Below are positions 43,210-55,314 of a stretch of 64,000 nucleotides of DNA, in pieces. Position 1 is the stretch's first letter. Every line of letters starts with the position of its first letter. The notes under the pieces were generated by a model, which was given only the letters and a program-made list of their open reading frames with translations, ran no database searches and had not been told where the DNA came from. The position numbers were made by a program, and so were the translations under genes. The stretch is from Okapia johnstoni (Eukaryota; Chordata; Mammalia; Artiodactyla; Giraffidae), in contig CM044321.1 in NCBI GenBank assembly GCA_024291935.2, positions 57,406,985 through 57,470,984 on the forward strand. Direction: 5' to 3'.

Positions 43210-43490
43210 CCGCTCATCATCAGCTAGGACATTGCTTCCTCTACGGAACCCCAATGGCCACCATCCGCGTTCCTGGCCCTCTCTTCTCTGCTGCTGGGGG
43301 ACTCCATCACAGCTAGAGCCCTGGAACACTGGAACGTTCCACTTACTGCCTTTGACCCATCTGTCTGCCTCCCGCACTGGACAATGAGCTCCCTGAGGAC
43401 TCGACTTGCTCCTGTTCATCCTTGGCTGTGCAGTCTAGCCCAGCGCCTGCCACAAGAGATGCTCACCATTCCAAACGTTTACCAAATGAT
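43210..43490 (-). mobile_element. L2 LINE remnant
   Basis: CTGGACAATGAGCTCCCTGAGGACTCG and TAGCCCAGCGCCTGCC are eroded antisense L2 words. Confidence 0.6.
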
Positions 43491-43529
43491 CTTAAATATC
43501 CTTTTTTTTTCCCTCAGGTTGGAGAGTGG

Positions 43530-43640
43530 GAACACCTTAAACCAGGCGTATTCTTGCCTAGAAAATTCCATGGTTAGAGGAGCCTGGCGGGCTACAGTCC
43601 ATGGGGTCCCGAAGAGTCCGATACAACTGAGTGACTGACA
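43530..43640 (+). mobile_element. Bov-tA 3' half
   Basis: CAGGCGTATTCTTGCCTAGAAAATTCC to CGATACAACTGAGTGACTGAC. Confidence 0.85.
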
Positions 43641-43654
43641 GTTTTCACTTTCCC

Positions 43655-43815
43655 CAACCCCTGGTGCTCGGCCTGTTAGGAACGAGGCCGCCCAGCCGGA
43701 GGTGAGTGGCACCCTCAATGCTTGCATTACCGTCTGAACCTCCACCGCCTTCCATGGAAAAATAGTCTTCCACAAAACCTATGCCTGGTGCCAGAAAGGT
43801 TGGGGACCAGTGCTT
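43655..43815 (-). mobile_element. non-autonomous DNA transposon (hAT/MER3-like), internally deleted
   Basis: TCGGCCTGTTAGGAACGAGGC at the left and CATGGAAAAATAGTCTTCCAC to AAAGGTTGGGGACCAGTG at the right are the two ends of a well-known mammalian element; the centre is missing. The family name is tentative. Confidence 0.6.
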
Positions 43816-44430
43816 TAAACCATACAACTGACCCATATTTAAGAGCTGGGGTAGAGGGGATCCATGCAATCCCAGTTGTTAGCTCCTGTTCTCAACTACG
43901 TTCCAAGACAGGACACGAGTCTGGGACACTGGGCACGGTTGAGGCTGTTAAAGTGACATTGGCAACTTCCCCCATGGGGCTTCTTTAGGAGCCTGTGTAT
44001 GCCTGACTAGAGACCCCTGTTTAGAGCAAGGAGTTGGGGGCCGTCCCTCTGGCCCCGTTCTTGATACTCCCTCTGGTTCTCAGTGAGGGCTGGGAATTCT
44101 TCCAGGGAGGAACTCCACAGTCAGCAAGCTTTTTCACAATTTATTTCAGGCCGTTTGTCTTCCTCTAGGTGCGCGGCACTGTAGGGCTGAAGCTCACAGC
44201 CATTGTCCTAAATCCCTTGCAGATACAGCTGTGTGCAATTTTTAGATAATAGAGATGCAGTGTCAAAGCAGTGCTCCCAGTGTCAATTTAGTGCTCCCCA
44301 TGGGCACAAAATCACTACAGTGAACTTGCTGCCTTGGCAAGAGATACCTTCCAAAATCAGCCTCTCCTGAGAGCTCCATCTCCTGAGTTTATAGCAAGTG
44401 TTTAGTATGCCTCCTCTAAGAGCCGAGTCA
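43816..44430. other. unassigned
   Basis: No repeat or gene recognised. Confidence 0.4.
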
Positions 44431-46440
44431 AATGCCTGTTTCCTGGTCCTGTCTTGCTAAATATCTCAAAAATGCATTGTGACTATTTTACGCTCATGGT
44501 AAAATTGAGAGACTAATATAACAAACATCTCTCCTCTGTCACCCACTTTGTCACATGTTAACATTTTACTGTATTGTTCCCAAATTCTTTTTCTCAAGAT
44601 GTAAATTACAGATATGATGAAGATTCCTTGGGGGCAAAGCTCCAAATCTCATCCCCGTCTCTCTTCACAATCTTGAATTTTAATGTTTATCATCTTCAAT
44701 AGTTTTAAACATTGACTACATATGTATGAATCCATAAACAAGATTTAGTGCTGTTTTTGAACTGTTTTAGCAGTATAAAAATGACATACTACTGAACTGA
44801 TCTTTCCGTAAATTGCTTTCTTCACTCAATAATATTATTTTTTAGATTTTAAAATATTGATACACATAGGACTAGCTCATTCACTCTAACTACTGAATTG
44901 TAAGAATAGATGGTTGCTGTATTTTTTCTGTGATTTGTGAACATTTTGTTATTCCTCTTTTTTTTTTCCCTGCAAAAACAATACCACAGTGACCTGTCTT
45001 ATACACATCTACTGTGCAATTTGAGAAAATATGTCCAGAGCAGAATTGGTGGGTTATAGAATTAGGTATCTTTGACTTCACTAGATATTGCCCAATCATT
45101 TTCTGAAGTGGTTGTATCAATTTATATGGCCAATAACAATGACAAGTTTTCCATTTTTTCATGCTCTTGCTTCCTCCTATGGAAAAAATGTCAAACTTAC
45201 AGAAATGTTGCCAAAATGGTACAGTGAACACATGTACCTACTTTCTTTCAACAGTTACTAACATTTTGCTACATTTGCTTTCCCTTTCTCTTCAAAATTT
45301 CTTGGCCTTTTGTGTTCTGTTTCCAAATGATACATATATTGAAACACATGTATACATACATAAATAAAGATGTGTAATAAATACAAATAAATTTTTAAAT
45401 ATGTATGTATCTATTCTAGAACAAAGATATTCTCCTACACAACATAATTATTACACTCAGGAAATTAAACAATGAGATAACTCTATTACCTATCATATAG
45501 GCCAGATGCAAAGTTCTCCATTGAGCTAATAGTGCTCTTCATAATTTTTCTTCCAGTCCAGAATCTAATCAGGGATTGACCATTGTATTTAATTGTCATA
45601 TATCTTTAGTCTTCTTTAATTTCCTTTAATCCAGAAAAATTCCACAGCTTAAAAAATAAAATTCCATGACATTAATATTTTTTCTCCTTGCCAACTCTTG
45701 ATAATATCAGACTTTTTCATGTTTGCCCAATTGACAGGGAGTGAAATATCTCATTGTGATTTTTAATTTGTTTTCCCTTGATTCCTAGTGCAGTTGAGAA
45801 AACTTTCATATGCATATCGGCAAGTCAAGCATCAAAAATATTTTCTGTTTAATATCTTTTACCTGTTTCAGTACTTTGTAGTTGGCATTTGTTTTTACAG
45901 ATTTATGAAAGTTTTCTACGTATTCTGGAAACCAAATGATTGTCAGTTAAAGGCCATGTTAGCTATGATGCTTGGGTAGGTTGTTGAACAGAGGTTTTTA
46001 ATTGTAATAATCAAATGTATCAATGTTTCCCTTCATGATTTGTGACTTTGCAAAAAGTCCTTTCCCATCCCCAATTCATAAGACATTCTCATAAAGATAA
46101 TTTTAGATCTTTCATCCACTTGAAATCTATTTTGTACATATGATAAGTATTTAATTTCAATTTTTTATATGTAATGTACTAGTGCTACTTATTACAGAGT
46201 CCATCCTTTCTCCACTGATTCTTAATGCCACCTCTGTCATAATCAGGTTTCCATATAACTAGCATTATGCTCTTTTCACTCAAGAGTGGAATTGGTGGGT
46301 CATAGGTCATAGACACCTATATCCTTACTAGATATTGTATAATTGTTCTATAAACTGATTGTATTGATTTATACTTCCAATAACAATGACAAAATTTTCA
46401 TTTCTTCATGCCCTTACCAACTCTCTCTTGGGAAAAATTC
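44430..46440 (-). mobile_element. ancient L1 remnants, two overlapping pieces
   Basis: GAGCAGAATTGGTGGGTTATAG, CACTAGATATTGCCCAATCATTTTC (45034-45105) and, again at 46285-46360, AGAGTGGAATTGGTGGGTCATAGG and CTAGATATTGTATAATTG are the same antisense L1 region seen twice. Between them (45180-45680) is GTTACTAACATTTTGCTACATTTGC-type old L1 sequence. Confidence 0.65.
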
Positions 46441-46466
46441 CCTTGCTTTATTTATCTGTCCCTATT

Positions 46467-46668
46467 GGGTTTCTCTGGAGGCTCAGTGGTAAAGAATCCA
46501 CCTGAGATATGGGTTCAATCCCTGGGTCAGAAAGATCCCCTGGAGAGGGCCTGACAACCCACTCCAGTATTCCTGCCTGGAGAATTCCATGAACAGAGGA
46601 GTCTGGTGGGCAACAGTCCATGGGGTCCCAAAGGGTTGGACATGATTGAGCAGCTAAACAACAATAAC
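46467..46668 (+). mobile_element. Bov-tA SINE
   Basis: GGGTTTCTCTGGAGGCTCAGTGG head, ACAACAATAACAAG tail. Confidence 0.9.
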
Positions 46669-46979
46669 AAGCCAATATTACACTATCTTAGAGTAGGTAC
46701 ATCTTTGCAATAAGTGCTATTATCTGGTAAGAGTGGAGGTCCGAAAAGGAGGATGAGAGACAGGTGAGGCAGAGCCAAACTTCCTCACCTATACCTTAGC
46801 TGACCTCTGTCTCCCACTCACAGGCACACATTGGCTAATTAATGCTTGTTGATGAGTCTCCTGAGATTTTTCGGTTGTTTATCATCTAGCATTAGAAGAA
46901 TGTTTTGAAGATGAAATGAGCAAGCCCCAGTGAAGCGCTTGGTACAAAGTAAGCCCTCTGTAAAATATAAGCTATTATT
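46669..46979. other. unassigned
   Basis: Nothing recognised. Confidence 0.35.
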
Positions 46980-46987
46980 CAATTTCA

Positions 46988-47320
46988 ATTCAGTTCAGTT
47001 CAGTTCAGTCGCTCAGTCATGTCCGACTCTTTGCGATCCCATAAACCACAGCACACCAGACCTCCCTGTCCATCACCAACTCTCGGAGTCCACCCAAACC
47101 CATGTCCATCGAGTTGGTGATGCCATCCAGCCATCTCATCCTCTGTCATTCTCTTCTCCTCCTGTCCTCAATCTTTCCCAGCATCAGGGTCTTTTCAAAT
47201 GAGTCAGCTCTTCGCATGAGGTGGCCAGAGTATTGGAGTTTGAGCTTCAACATCAGTCCTTCCAATGAACACCCAGGACTGATCTCCTTTAGGATGGACT
47301 GGTTGGATCTCCTTGCAGTC
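46988..47320 (-). mobile_element. BovB LINE, 3' fragment
   Basis: Starts with (TTCAG)n tail sequence and ends at CTCCTTGCAGTC. The TSD CAATTTCA lies at 46980-46987 and 47321-47328. Confidence 0.93.
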
Positions 47321-47429
47321 CAATTTCAGTTAATGGCAGTGAATTAGCTGAGTCACTCAAGTTAGAGACCTGGGCTCATGAATGATTCCTGTTCTGTGCA
47401 TTCACACACAATAACCAAGTCCACGGATC

Positions 47430-47655
47430 CTGTGTGCATTCCAAGTTGCTTCAGTCATGTCCGATTCTTTGCTATTCTGTGGACTGTAGCCCACCAGGCC
47501 CCTGTGTCCATGGATTCTCCAGGCAAGAATACTGGGGTGGGTTGCCACTCCTTCCTCCAGGGGATCTTGCTGACCCAGGGATTGAACTCAAATTTCTTAT
47601 GTCTCTTGCATTGGCAGATGGATCCTTTACCACTAGTGCCACCTGGGAAGCCCCC
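47430..47655 (-). mobile_element. Bov-tA SINE
   Basis: Antisense, ending CCACTAGTGCCACCTGGGAAGCCC. Confidence 0.92.
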
Positions 47656-47713
47656 ACTGATTCTACTTCCTTGGTATTTCTCACACTGGTTACTTCTCCC
47701 CTTCCTTGGTCCC

Positions 47714-47923
47714 GGCTTCCCTGATGGCTCAGATGGTAAAGCGTCTGTCTGCAATATGGGAGACCCGGGTTCGATCCCTGGGTCAGGAAGATCCTCTGGA
47801 GAAGGAAATGGCAACCCACTCCAATACCCTTGCCTGGAAAATCCCATGGATGGAGGAGACTGGTATGCCACAGTCCATGGGGTTGCAAAGAGTCAGACAT
47901 GACTGAGTGACTTCACTTTCCTT
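47714..47923 (+). mobile_element. Bov-tA SINE
   Basis: GGCTTCCCTGATGGCTCAGATGG head. A perfect 12-bp TSD, TTCCTTGGTCCC, lies at 47702-47713 and 47924-47935. It faces the previous SINE across about 60 bp. Confidence 0.95.
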
Positions 47924-48079
47924 TTCCTTGGTCCCATGTTCTGGTTCAGGTCCTCACTGCTGCTTATCTGAATTACTGGGCTCCTAGCAGCTCTTCTTGT
48001 CCTTCCAGTTCTTCCTCCTTGGTACTACCAGAATAATATTTCTAAGATACATTTGATTGTGACAGTCCTTGGTGACTTC

Positions 48080-48245
48080 AGAATAATATACTAACTGCGT
48101 GGCTCTGAGTAAGCTACTTAACACCTCATGTCTTTGTTTCCTAATCTGTAAAGTGGGGATCATTACAATATCTCTTACAGCTGTTGTAAACGTGGGATCC
48201 AATTCAGGTGTAGCACATGGTATATGATAAGCACTCTGAAAATAT
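48080..48245 (+). mobile_element. MIR remnant
   Basis: GTGGCTCTGAGTAAGCTACTTAACACC, GTTTCCTAATCTGTAAAGTGGGGATC. Confidence 0.85.
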
Positions 48246-48511
48246 TACTTCCAGTCATTAGTTTCTGATTTTCTTTACGTGATATCTGATTCTGGTTTCG
48301 TCTCCAGCATCCTTATTACTTTCCTTCTTTTAAACAGTGTCTTAAGTCTCAGTCATGTAGTTTGGGTTGGATTGACCCCATCCCACCTCCAGACATGAGT
48401 CCCAATTGACATAAGAGTGTTCCATCACCTTAAGCCAAGTCAGACCAATGAAAGCCAAACAGGTTTAATTCCAGTGATTCAGTTTGCATTATTGGAAAGT
48501 AAACTCTCCTT

Positions 48512-48626
48512 ACCCCCACTCCAATATTCTTGCCTAGAGAATCCCATGGAGAGAGCCTGGTGGGCTACAGTCCATGGGGTTGCAAAGAGTCGGACATGAC
48601 TAAAGCGACTTAGGACAAACATGCAC
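48512..48626 (+). mobile_element. Bov-tA 3' half
   Basis: CCACTCCAATATTCTTGCCTAG to GACTTAGGACAAAC. An 11-bp TSD, AAACTCTCCTT, lies at 48501-48511 and 48627-48637. Confidence 0.93.
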
Positions 48627-48637
48627 AAACTCTCCTT

Positions 48638-48984
48638 TCCTGGAGATCCTAAACAAGAATGTTCGCAGCTCCAGGAGTTACAGGCTACCATTGTTGGATC
48701 ACAAGTGAAAAGCTGAGTTCATAAGGAAGTAAGCCTATGGAGAGCAAACTGTAGGCTTGCAGTGAAACATGATTGAGCTGCTGGTTCAAGCTTCACCTGA
48801 AGGTAGCCCTCTATCTTGATATTTCATGAGCCCAAAAGTTTGCTTTCTTGTTTAGGCTGATTTTATATGGGTTTCCAGCTATTTGCAACATAGAATCTAA
48901 CATATGGTGTCTGAAAATGGATTCTTGAGCACTTGTTTGTCTTCAGACCATATTGTTCTAAGTGAAGCTGACTCTGAGGTCCAC
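48638..48984. other. unassigned
   Basis: No gene or repeat recognised. Confidence 0.35.
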
Positions 48985-49425
48985 ACCTGCTATGGTAGAT
49001 TGAGGGGTGGCTCCCCAAAAGAAATGTCCACCTAGAGTCTGTGAGTGTGACCTAATTTGGAAAAAGGGTCTTTGCCAATGTAATTAAGAATGTTAAAATG
49101 AGGTATTACTGAATTAGCAGAGTGGGCCCTAAATCCAATGACACATGTCTTTATAAGAGACAGAAGAGGATGCAATGTGGATGGAAAAGAAGAGACGGCC
49201 ATCTGAAGGCATGAGCAAGTGCTGGACTGACGCAACCACAAGCTGATGCCTGTCAAGAGCCTCCAGAAACTTCGAGGAAGGATTCTCCCCTAGAGCCTTC
49301 ATCACTAGAGCCCGGGGCATTTGAATTCAGACTTCTAGCCTCCTAGAACTGTGACAGAATCGATTCCTATTTCTTTAAGCCATCAAATTTGTGGTAATTT
49401 GTTATTTAGGAAACGAGTACATCTT
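48985..49425 (+). mobile_element. MLT1 (MaLR) LTR, near complete
   Basis: GTCTGTGAGTGTGACCTAATTTGG, GTGGGCCCTAAATCCAATGAC, TTTATAAGAGACAGAAGAGG and GGTAATTTGTTATTTAGG run in sense order. Confidence 0.88.
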
Positions 49426-49504
49426 AGGTGGGCAATTTGCATACCTAGAACTACCTTAATGAGGGGACCCTCCTCCCCAGCAATTTCTATCCCTTATAGG
49501 AGAA

Positions 49505-49733
49505 GCTGCTGAGCTGTGCCAAGTTGCTTTAGTCATGTCTGACCCTTTGTGACCCCGTGGACTGTAGCCCACCAGGCTCCTCTGTCCATGGATCCTCCTG
49601 GCGAGAATACTGGAGTGGGTTGCCATGCCTTTCTCCAGGGGATTTTCCCAGCTCAGGGATTGAACAGGAGTCTTTTATATGTCTCCTGCATTGGCGGGCG
49701 GATTCTTTACCACCAGCGCCACCTGGGAAGCCC
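49505..49733 (-). mobile_element. Bov-tA SINE
   Basis: Antisense, ending CACCAGCGCCACCTGGGAAGCCC. The TSD TAGGAGAA lies at 49497-49504 and 49734-49741. Confidence 0.92.
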
Positions 49734-50017
49734 TAGGAGAACTTGCCTGAATGTATTTATTCACATCCAAATAGTCTTCACTATGGTTCTTCCTCCTGTG
49801 ACACAGGATTACTTTCCATATCCATATCCTGAAATTTTATCTAGATCCTTTTCCCTGCTTTTCTATCAAAATTTAAGCCAAACTAGGATGACCATACCTA
49901 AATAACAAATTACCACAAAGTGGTACCACTTTGCCCAGAACTGTTCCATTTATACCTCCTGCCCTAATGTTATTATTGCTGTTATTTTAATATTATTTAT
50001 TTGGCTGAGAAGGTCTT

Positions 50018-50225
50018 GGGGCTTCCCAGGTGGTGCCAGTGATAAAGAACCCATATGCCAATGCAGGAGACAAAAGAGACACAGATTCGATCCCAAGGTC
50101 GGGAAGATCACCTGGAGGAGGTCATGGCAACCCATCCCAGTATTCTTGCCTGGAGAATCCGGTGGACGGAGGAACTTGGCGGGCTACAGTCCATAGGGTT
50201 GCAAGGAGTCCGACTTGACTGATGT
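50018..50225 (+). mobile_element. Bov-tA SINE
   Basis: GGGGCTTCCCAGGTGGTGCCAG head through GTCCGACTTGACTGATG. Confidence 0.9.
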
Positions 50226-50284
50226 GGCAGCACCCATGAACACTGCCACATCTTCGAAGTACCCTCAGGATCATTTTATTAATT

Positions 50285-50377
50285 GTTGCCGCATGTGGGA
50301 TCTCAGATCAGGGATCAAACCCAGGTCCCCTGCATTGGAGCATGGAGTCTAACCACTGGGCCACCAGGGGGTCCCCC
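50285..50377 (-). mobile_element. CHR-type SINE, short
   Basis: TTGCCGCATGTGGGATCTCAG, AGGGATCAAACCCAGG, GGGCCACCAGGGGGTCCCCC. Confidence 0.85.
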
Positions 50378-50985
50378 AGTGTTATTGTTAATAGCAGACT
50401 TTCACTCTCAAAGTGTCTTAATTTGGTCAATTAACTCTACAGTGAGCCTTGTGAATGAAATCGGCCAGCCTCTGCCAAGCTCATTGTGTTAAAGATATCA
50501 GTCATCACCTTCCTACCCACACTTCCTGAGGGAAAATTTCATGCCCAAAGCTCTGGGCCCTTAATGACCAGCATGACTTGTTGCCCCACTCTAGACTTAG
50601 CAGCAGCAGCGGCGTGATGGACTGGGGTGGTCAGAAGCAACCGATTTTTTGTCATCTGTTTTTAAAAGGTGAGCTGGCTATATAAACTCTTTTCTTAGGG
50701 ATATGAAGCTGGGAAATGGAGAGACTTAAGCGATTAGGAACATAGCTATCATGAAAGAGCGTGAGGCAGCGTTCAAGACTTGAGAACAATCAATTCCCTG
50801 TCCCCAAGGAACAGGATGGAGGAACCATCAATACGACTGTAGGCGTACACATCCAGAGTTGCCCTCCAGGGGGCGCCATTCACACAGAACAACTCGTGAC
50901 TAATTCTCCTGAAGCCGTGTGATGCGGGTAGCCCTGATTGTTTTGCTTCCTGGAATCTTTCTATTATAGTTCCGGTTCTTATATA
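50378..50985. other. unassigned, contains a CTCF-type motif
   Basis: No repeat recognised. It carries a few CpGs around 50830-50930. Confidence 0.4.
50863..50876 (+). promoter_or_regulatory. CTCF-type motif
   Basis: CCTCCAGGGGGCGC has one mismatch (T at position 3) from the 14-base core consensus and is not inside a SINE. Confidence 0.55.
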
Positions 50986-50992
50986 TTTCTAT

Positions 50993-51175
50993 CAGTGGTT
51001 CTCAGACGCGGCTGTCTGTCAGAATTACCTGAGAAGATTAAAAAAAAATATCCTGCTCCCCAGGTCTCACCCCACACTGAATAAATGAGAATCTCTTAAG
51101 TGAGAACCAGATTTCAGTAGTTTGAAAAACTTCTCTCAAGTGAGGTGAATGTGTAATCAACATTGTGAATCACCT
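50993..51175 (+). mobile_element. MER5-like hAT-Charlie element
   Basis: CAGTGGTTCTCAGACGCGGC, GTCAGAATTACCTGAGAAG, CCCCAGGTCTCACCCCAC and AATGAGAATCTCTTAAGTGAG follow MER5 order. Confidence 0.7.
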
Positions 51176-52290
51176 GATCAGGGAGTGATTCCTGGGCCCC
51201 TTCTCTGAGGTCATGTGAGTGGGTCTCAAGTTGCAACCAAAGGATTTGTATGCATGGCTCCTCCCAGGCTTCTGAAGGAGCTTGGGCACTCCCTGGTGTT
51301 CTAGATAGTAGGATATGGCCTATGACAGTCTTCTTACTGACCAGCTGTCATAATCCTTATCTAGAAAAATCTGGTGCACTTTGCCTGACACTCTAAATAA
51401 TGAGGTAGTTAAATTGCTGGCTAATTTCATGACCAGTTGGAATAGCTCTTTGCATGAAAATGAGAATTATGTAAAATAGAATCTTGTTTTTGTTCATCCC
51501 TCCTGCTTTGCCCCTCTTGATGCTTCTGTGGACAGGATGAGTCATCTCTCAGCTACAACTGGACTGGAATTTCTTTTAAACTACACAGCAAAAAGTTGAT
51601 TGTGCGTTTTCTTTTTCTTTCAGTATTTCTCACGGCTTCAGGCTGTTCATTTTCAATCATGCTTTTGCCCTTCTGCCTGGATATAAACATTCCTGTCTCA
51701 CCAGCAGCAGCTGGCAGATGCCAAAGGTTTATAAAAGAGCATAGGGACATAAGAACTATATTTGGGAATGGCCGCTTTGAATGACAAACTGATTCATGCT
51801 CTGGAATTTTCTTAATTAAATAGACCTGGAGGAACAGACTTTTCTGTCCACTAGATGACTTCCTCCTGTCTTTGCTGGAAGAATCATTGATCATTTGTTA
51901 TTATTAGCAGCACCTACCCACCCAACACCTGAACATCACTTCTAGAAATGAGATTAAATGATCTAATTTCAGAAAGAAAAATCTCTCATGATCAATAGTG
52001 ACAGGCAGGCAGGACTGCCACACACCACCATGGTGATTTACTTAGTTTTCCCGTGAAAAGGTAACAGAAAAGGACAAGCTAAGTCTTTTCCAGGGAGACG
52101 TGGAGCCCTGGGCTCATGCATGAAGCTCCAGCCTGCGATGGGCTTTAATAATCCCTGGCTTCTCTGTTGAATGCAGTGCCCAGAGATTTGAATGGATGCC
52201 AGCTAGAGGAAAGACTATGAGAATTCTGGACCAGACACTCTAGAAGAAAGAAAAATACTCATTGGTTTTAGAACTCTCCACGCTCTTTCT
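51176..52290. other. unassigned
   Basis: The longest recognisably repeat-free stretch in this half of the window. A minus-strand open stretch at 51553-51894 shows no family motif. Nothing called. Confidence 0.4.
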
Positions 52291-52480
52291 GTCTTTGCTT
52301 TTTCACACCTGTTCTTCTTACCTGCCTGGTGAACTCATTCCCATTCTTCAAGACCCAGCTCAAGCAACCCCTCTGTGAAGGTCCCTCTCATTTTCTGTGC
52401 TAGGACGTGTGGCTCCTGGCCATAATGTTATTATCGTACTTATCATTCTCTTAACTTAGCCATAGCCTTTTTCACTAGTT
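52291..52480 (-). mobile_element. L2 LINE remnant
   Basis: CATTCTTCAAGACCCAGCTCAAGC and CCCTCTGTGAAGGTCCCTCTC are antisense L2. Confidence 0.75.
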
Positions 52481-52494
52481 AAAAAACCCTCTGG

Positions 52495-52630
52495 AAAATT
52501 CCCTGGCAGTCCAGTGGTTAGAGCTCCATGCTTCCATTGCACAGGGCATGGGTTCGATCCCTGGTCAGGGAACTAAGATCCTGCAGGCCATGTGGCAAGG
52601 CCAATAAATAAATTAATTAAATAGTTAAAT
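52495..52630 (+). mobile_element. CHR-type SINE
   Basis: AAAATTCCCTGGCAGTCCAGTGG, GGTTCGATCCCTGGTCAGGGAAC, AAATAAATTAATTAAATAG tail. Confidence 0.92.
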
Positions 52631-53266
52631 AAAAATGCTCCAAAGGTGGGACTGACTCTCTGACATGTCCGTTTGACCTGAAGCCTATAAAAGTCCTGCT
52701 GGCCCAGAGCTGGTACTCAAGAAATAGATGATGAATTTAAAATGACACTGGAAGGAAGACAAGAATGGACGGTATGTCTCTGAGTGCAGCACTTCGTACA
52801 TGATCTTATTAAAGCTTAACAGCCTTATGAGGTAAATATAAATATAAGAAATATTACAGTGCTTTCTTTCTCACTGCTAATAATGGGCAGGGGTCAGAGC
52901 GGCTCTCTGAGTCCCAGTCACATTCTTTCTCCATCCTGTGATAGCCTGAGTTACCCAAAAGGCCTCTTTGAAAATGGGAACATATATTACTTTTCCTTAA
53001 ACAGAGCATGCTAACGAGCACAGTTCACTTCATTTGAAAATTGCAATTTTGAGGGCATTAGCTTAATTTTCGCCTCTTATATGCAAAACCTTTGAAAAGT
53101 AGAAGTATCTGCAATTACACAGAGAAGTGGTTCTTTCAGGAAAAATTTAGCAGGAAACTCATGCCTATATTCAGCATCTTAAATTAAAAGTATCAAGTGG
53201 TCTTATGAGACAGGAGCACACAGTCGGTGGGCTGCTTTCAAAAGGTCCGTTTAGAAATACAGCCCA
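52631..53266. other. unassigned
   Basis: Traces of old repeat are possible near 52770-52860. No gene. Confidence 0.35.
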
Positions 53267-53380
53267 GGGACGTCCCTGGCACTCCATGGTTAAGACGCCA
53301 AACTTCCAGTGCAGGGGACCCAGGTTCGATTCCTGGTGGGGGAACTGAAATCCCATGTGCTGCCAAAAAAAAAAAAAAGA
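53267..53380 (+). mobile_element. CHR-type SINE
   Basis: GGGACGTCCCTGGCACTCCATGG, GGTTCGATTCCTGGTGGGGGAAC, A-run tail. Confidence 0.92.
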
Positions 53381-53659
53381 CCGAGATTGACTCGACCCAA
53401 TCGACTGTGTACTTGAAGATCTCAAAATAAGGGTTTTCATTTCCCCAAAAGAATTATTAAAGGAAAAACAGTGTAGCAAGGAGTGCATTGGCATCTCTCA
53501 AAAGCAGACACACCCTGCAGTAGTGACAAAATGATCTCAGTCCCGCAAGACTGTAGTAGAATACCCCATCTACAGATGAGCTAGAGGGTCGAGGAAGAGT
53601 AGTAAGGGCCACCGTGTGTCATCACTGACAGTGTGCAAGACTGTTCCGGAGACTGTGAT

Positions 53660-54410
53660 AAGCATGACAGGCCTCAGTATCAGGGATACCCTGCAAGCAT
53701 ATGCACAAGAGCATTATTCACAACAGCTAAAACATGGAAGCAACCCAAGTGTCCATGGATGGATGGATAAGCAAAATGTGGTGTACAAATACAATGGAAT
53801 ATTGTTGTTCAGTTGCTCAGCCGTGTCCAACTCTTTGAGACCCCATGGACTGTAGCCCACCAGGCTCCTCTGTCCGTGGGATTTTCCAGGCAAGAATACT
53901 GGAGTGGGTAGCCATTCCCTTCTCCAGGGGCTTTTCCCAACCCAGGGATCAAACCTGGTTGTCCTGCATTACAGGCAGATTCTTTACTGTCTGAACCACC
54001 AGGGAAGCCCTACAATGGGATATTAGTCATCCTTTAAAAGGAAGGAAATTCTGGCACATGCTTCAACGTAGATGAACCTTCAGCACGTTATGCTAAGTGA
54101 CACAGTGAAATAAGTCGGCCACTAAAAGACAAACAGCATATGGTTCCCCTTACATGAGGTACTTAGAATAGTCCGAATCGTAGGGGCGGAAAGCAGAATG
54201 GTGGTTGCCAGGGAGTGTGGGGAGTGGGGAGTTAATATTTAATAGATGAGGAGTCCTAGTTTGTGAAGAAGAAAAGAGTTCTGGAGATGGATGGTGGTGA
54301 TGGAGGCACATTATGAAAGTGTTTAATACTGTTAATCAGTACACTTATAAATGGTGAATTTATGATACACATTTTATCATAATAAAAAAATTGGAGAATC
54401 AAAACAAAAA
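53660..54410 (+). mobile_element. L1 LINE 3' region, split by a SINE
   Basis: CAAGAGCATTATTCACAACAGC and CATGGAAGCAACCCAAGTGTCC precede the SINE. TGGTGGTTGCCAGGGAGTG and TTTATCATAATAAAAAAATTGG follow. Confidence 0.85.
53804..54011 (-). mobile_element. Bov-tA SINE inside L1
   Basis: Full antisense copy. The TSD ACAATGGAATATT (53791-53803) and ACAATGGGATATT (54012-54024) differ at one base. Confidence 0.95.
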
Positions 54411-54427
54411 TAGAATGTATGTATGTG

Positions 54428-54575
54428 TGTGCTCAGTCGCTCAGTCATGTCTGACTCTTTGTGACCCCATGGACTGTAGCCCCCCAGCCTCCTCTGTCCT
54501 TAGGATTCTCCAGGCAAGAATACTGGAGTGGGTGGCCATTTCCTCCTCCAGGGGATCTTCCCCAACCCAGAGGCA
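54428..54575 (-). mobile_element. Bov-tA SINE, lacking the tRNA head
   Basis: GTGTGCTCAGTCGCTCAGTCATG to CCAGGGGATCTTCCCCAACCCAG. Confidence 0.88.
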
Positions 54576-54606
54576 CAGCAGTCTGATAGCACTGGTTCCC
54601 TTTGGG

Positions 54607-54700
54607 TTGGGGTAGGGAGGAAAACAGGATTGGTGGGGCGGGGTTGGGGGGGAAGGAGGTAGGAGGAGGGGGAAGGGCGGGGGAGGCGGAAAGGAGAGGC
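54607..54700 (+). repeat. polypurine / G-rich tract
   Basis: Almost only A and G on the + strand, with GGGGCGGGGTTGGGGGGG and GGGAAGGGCGGGGGAGGCGG. Confidence 0.7.
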
Positions 54701-55314
54701 AGATGGAACTTGAGCCTTATTTGTAACGCAAAATGAATGCCTGCTTCCTCCTTTTTTCCCCCTCTGCCTCCAAACTCTGTTCTACCTGTGATTGGCACCC
54801 TAAACCACATCCTGGAGCCTAAGTACTAGGAGGTGTGGGAAATGTCAATTTTATCTTCCCACCTCTCCCTGCTGTGATAGAAAAGGGTTGGGCAGCCTGG
54901 GGAGCTTATCAATGCACACAATAATACTCCAGACAATGAAGGCTTTGGCCAATTGCCAAATAAAATCAAACTAAAGCGAAAAGAATATAGTCTGAAACTG
55001 CAATAGTATAAGCACACAAGAGACAGAAGTGTGCACACAAGCTGTTGATCTCTATGAACCCTGACATTTCTGCCCTCCTCCCAGGGGGTCTCCCCACCAT
55101 CCAACTTCCTGAAAGACCCACTCTCATTTCCCCTTGGGATGTTTTCATTCTCTGTCATGAAGAAAGGCATCATGATGAAATAATTTACAGAAATATTTGG
55201 GAACAAAAATGTTCATCACCAAGTTACTTATCATCATAAAGTTGAAAATATTTTGCATATTCAAAACAGGAAAGGAATTTTATTTGTGTATTTATGATGA
55301 ATTCTTTCTGTGGG
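54701..55314. other. unassigned
   Basis: Open minus-strand stretches occur but with no recognisable family. Nothing called. Confidence 0.35.

Noticed and set aside
50356..50375. Additional CTCF motif (GCCACCAGGGGG)
   Set aside because: It is the normal terminal sequence of a CHR SINE and lacks the following GC; present in many SINE copies here.
51553..51894. 113-codon minus-strand open frame in repeat-free DNA
   Set aside because: Basic, low-information peptide with no recognisable family. Chance frame is the simpler explanation.
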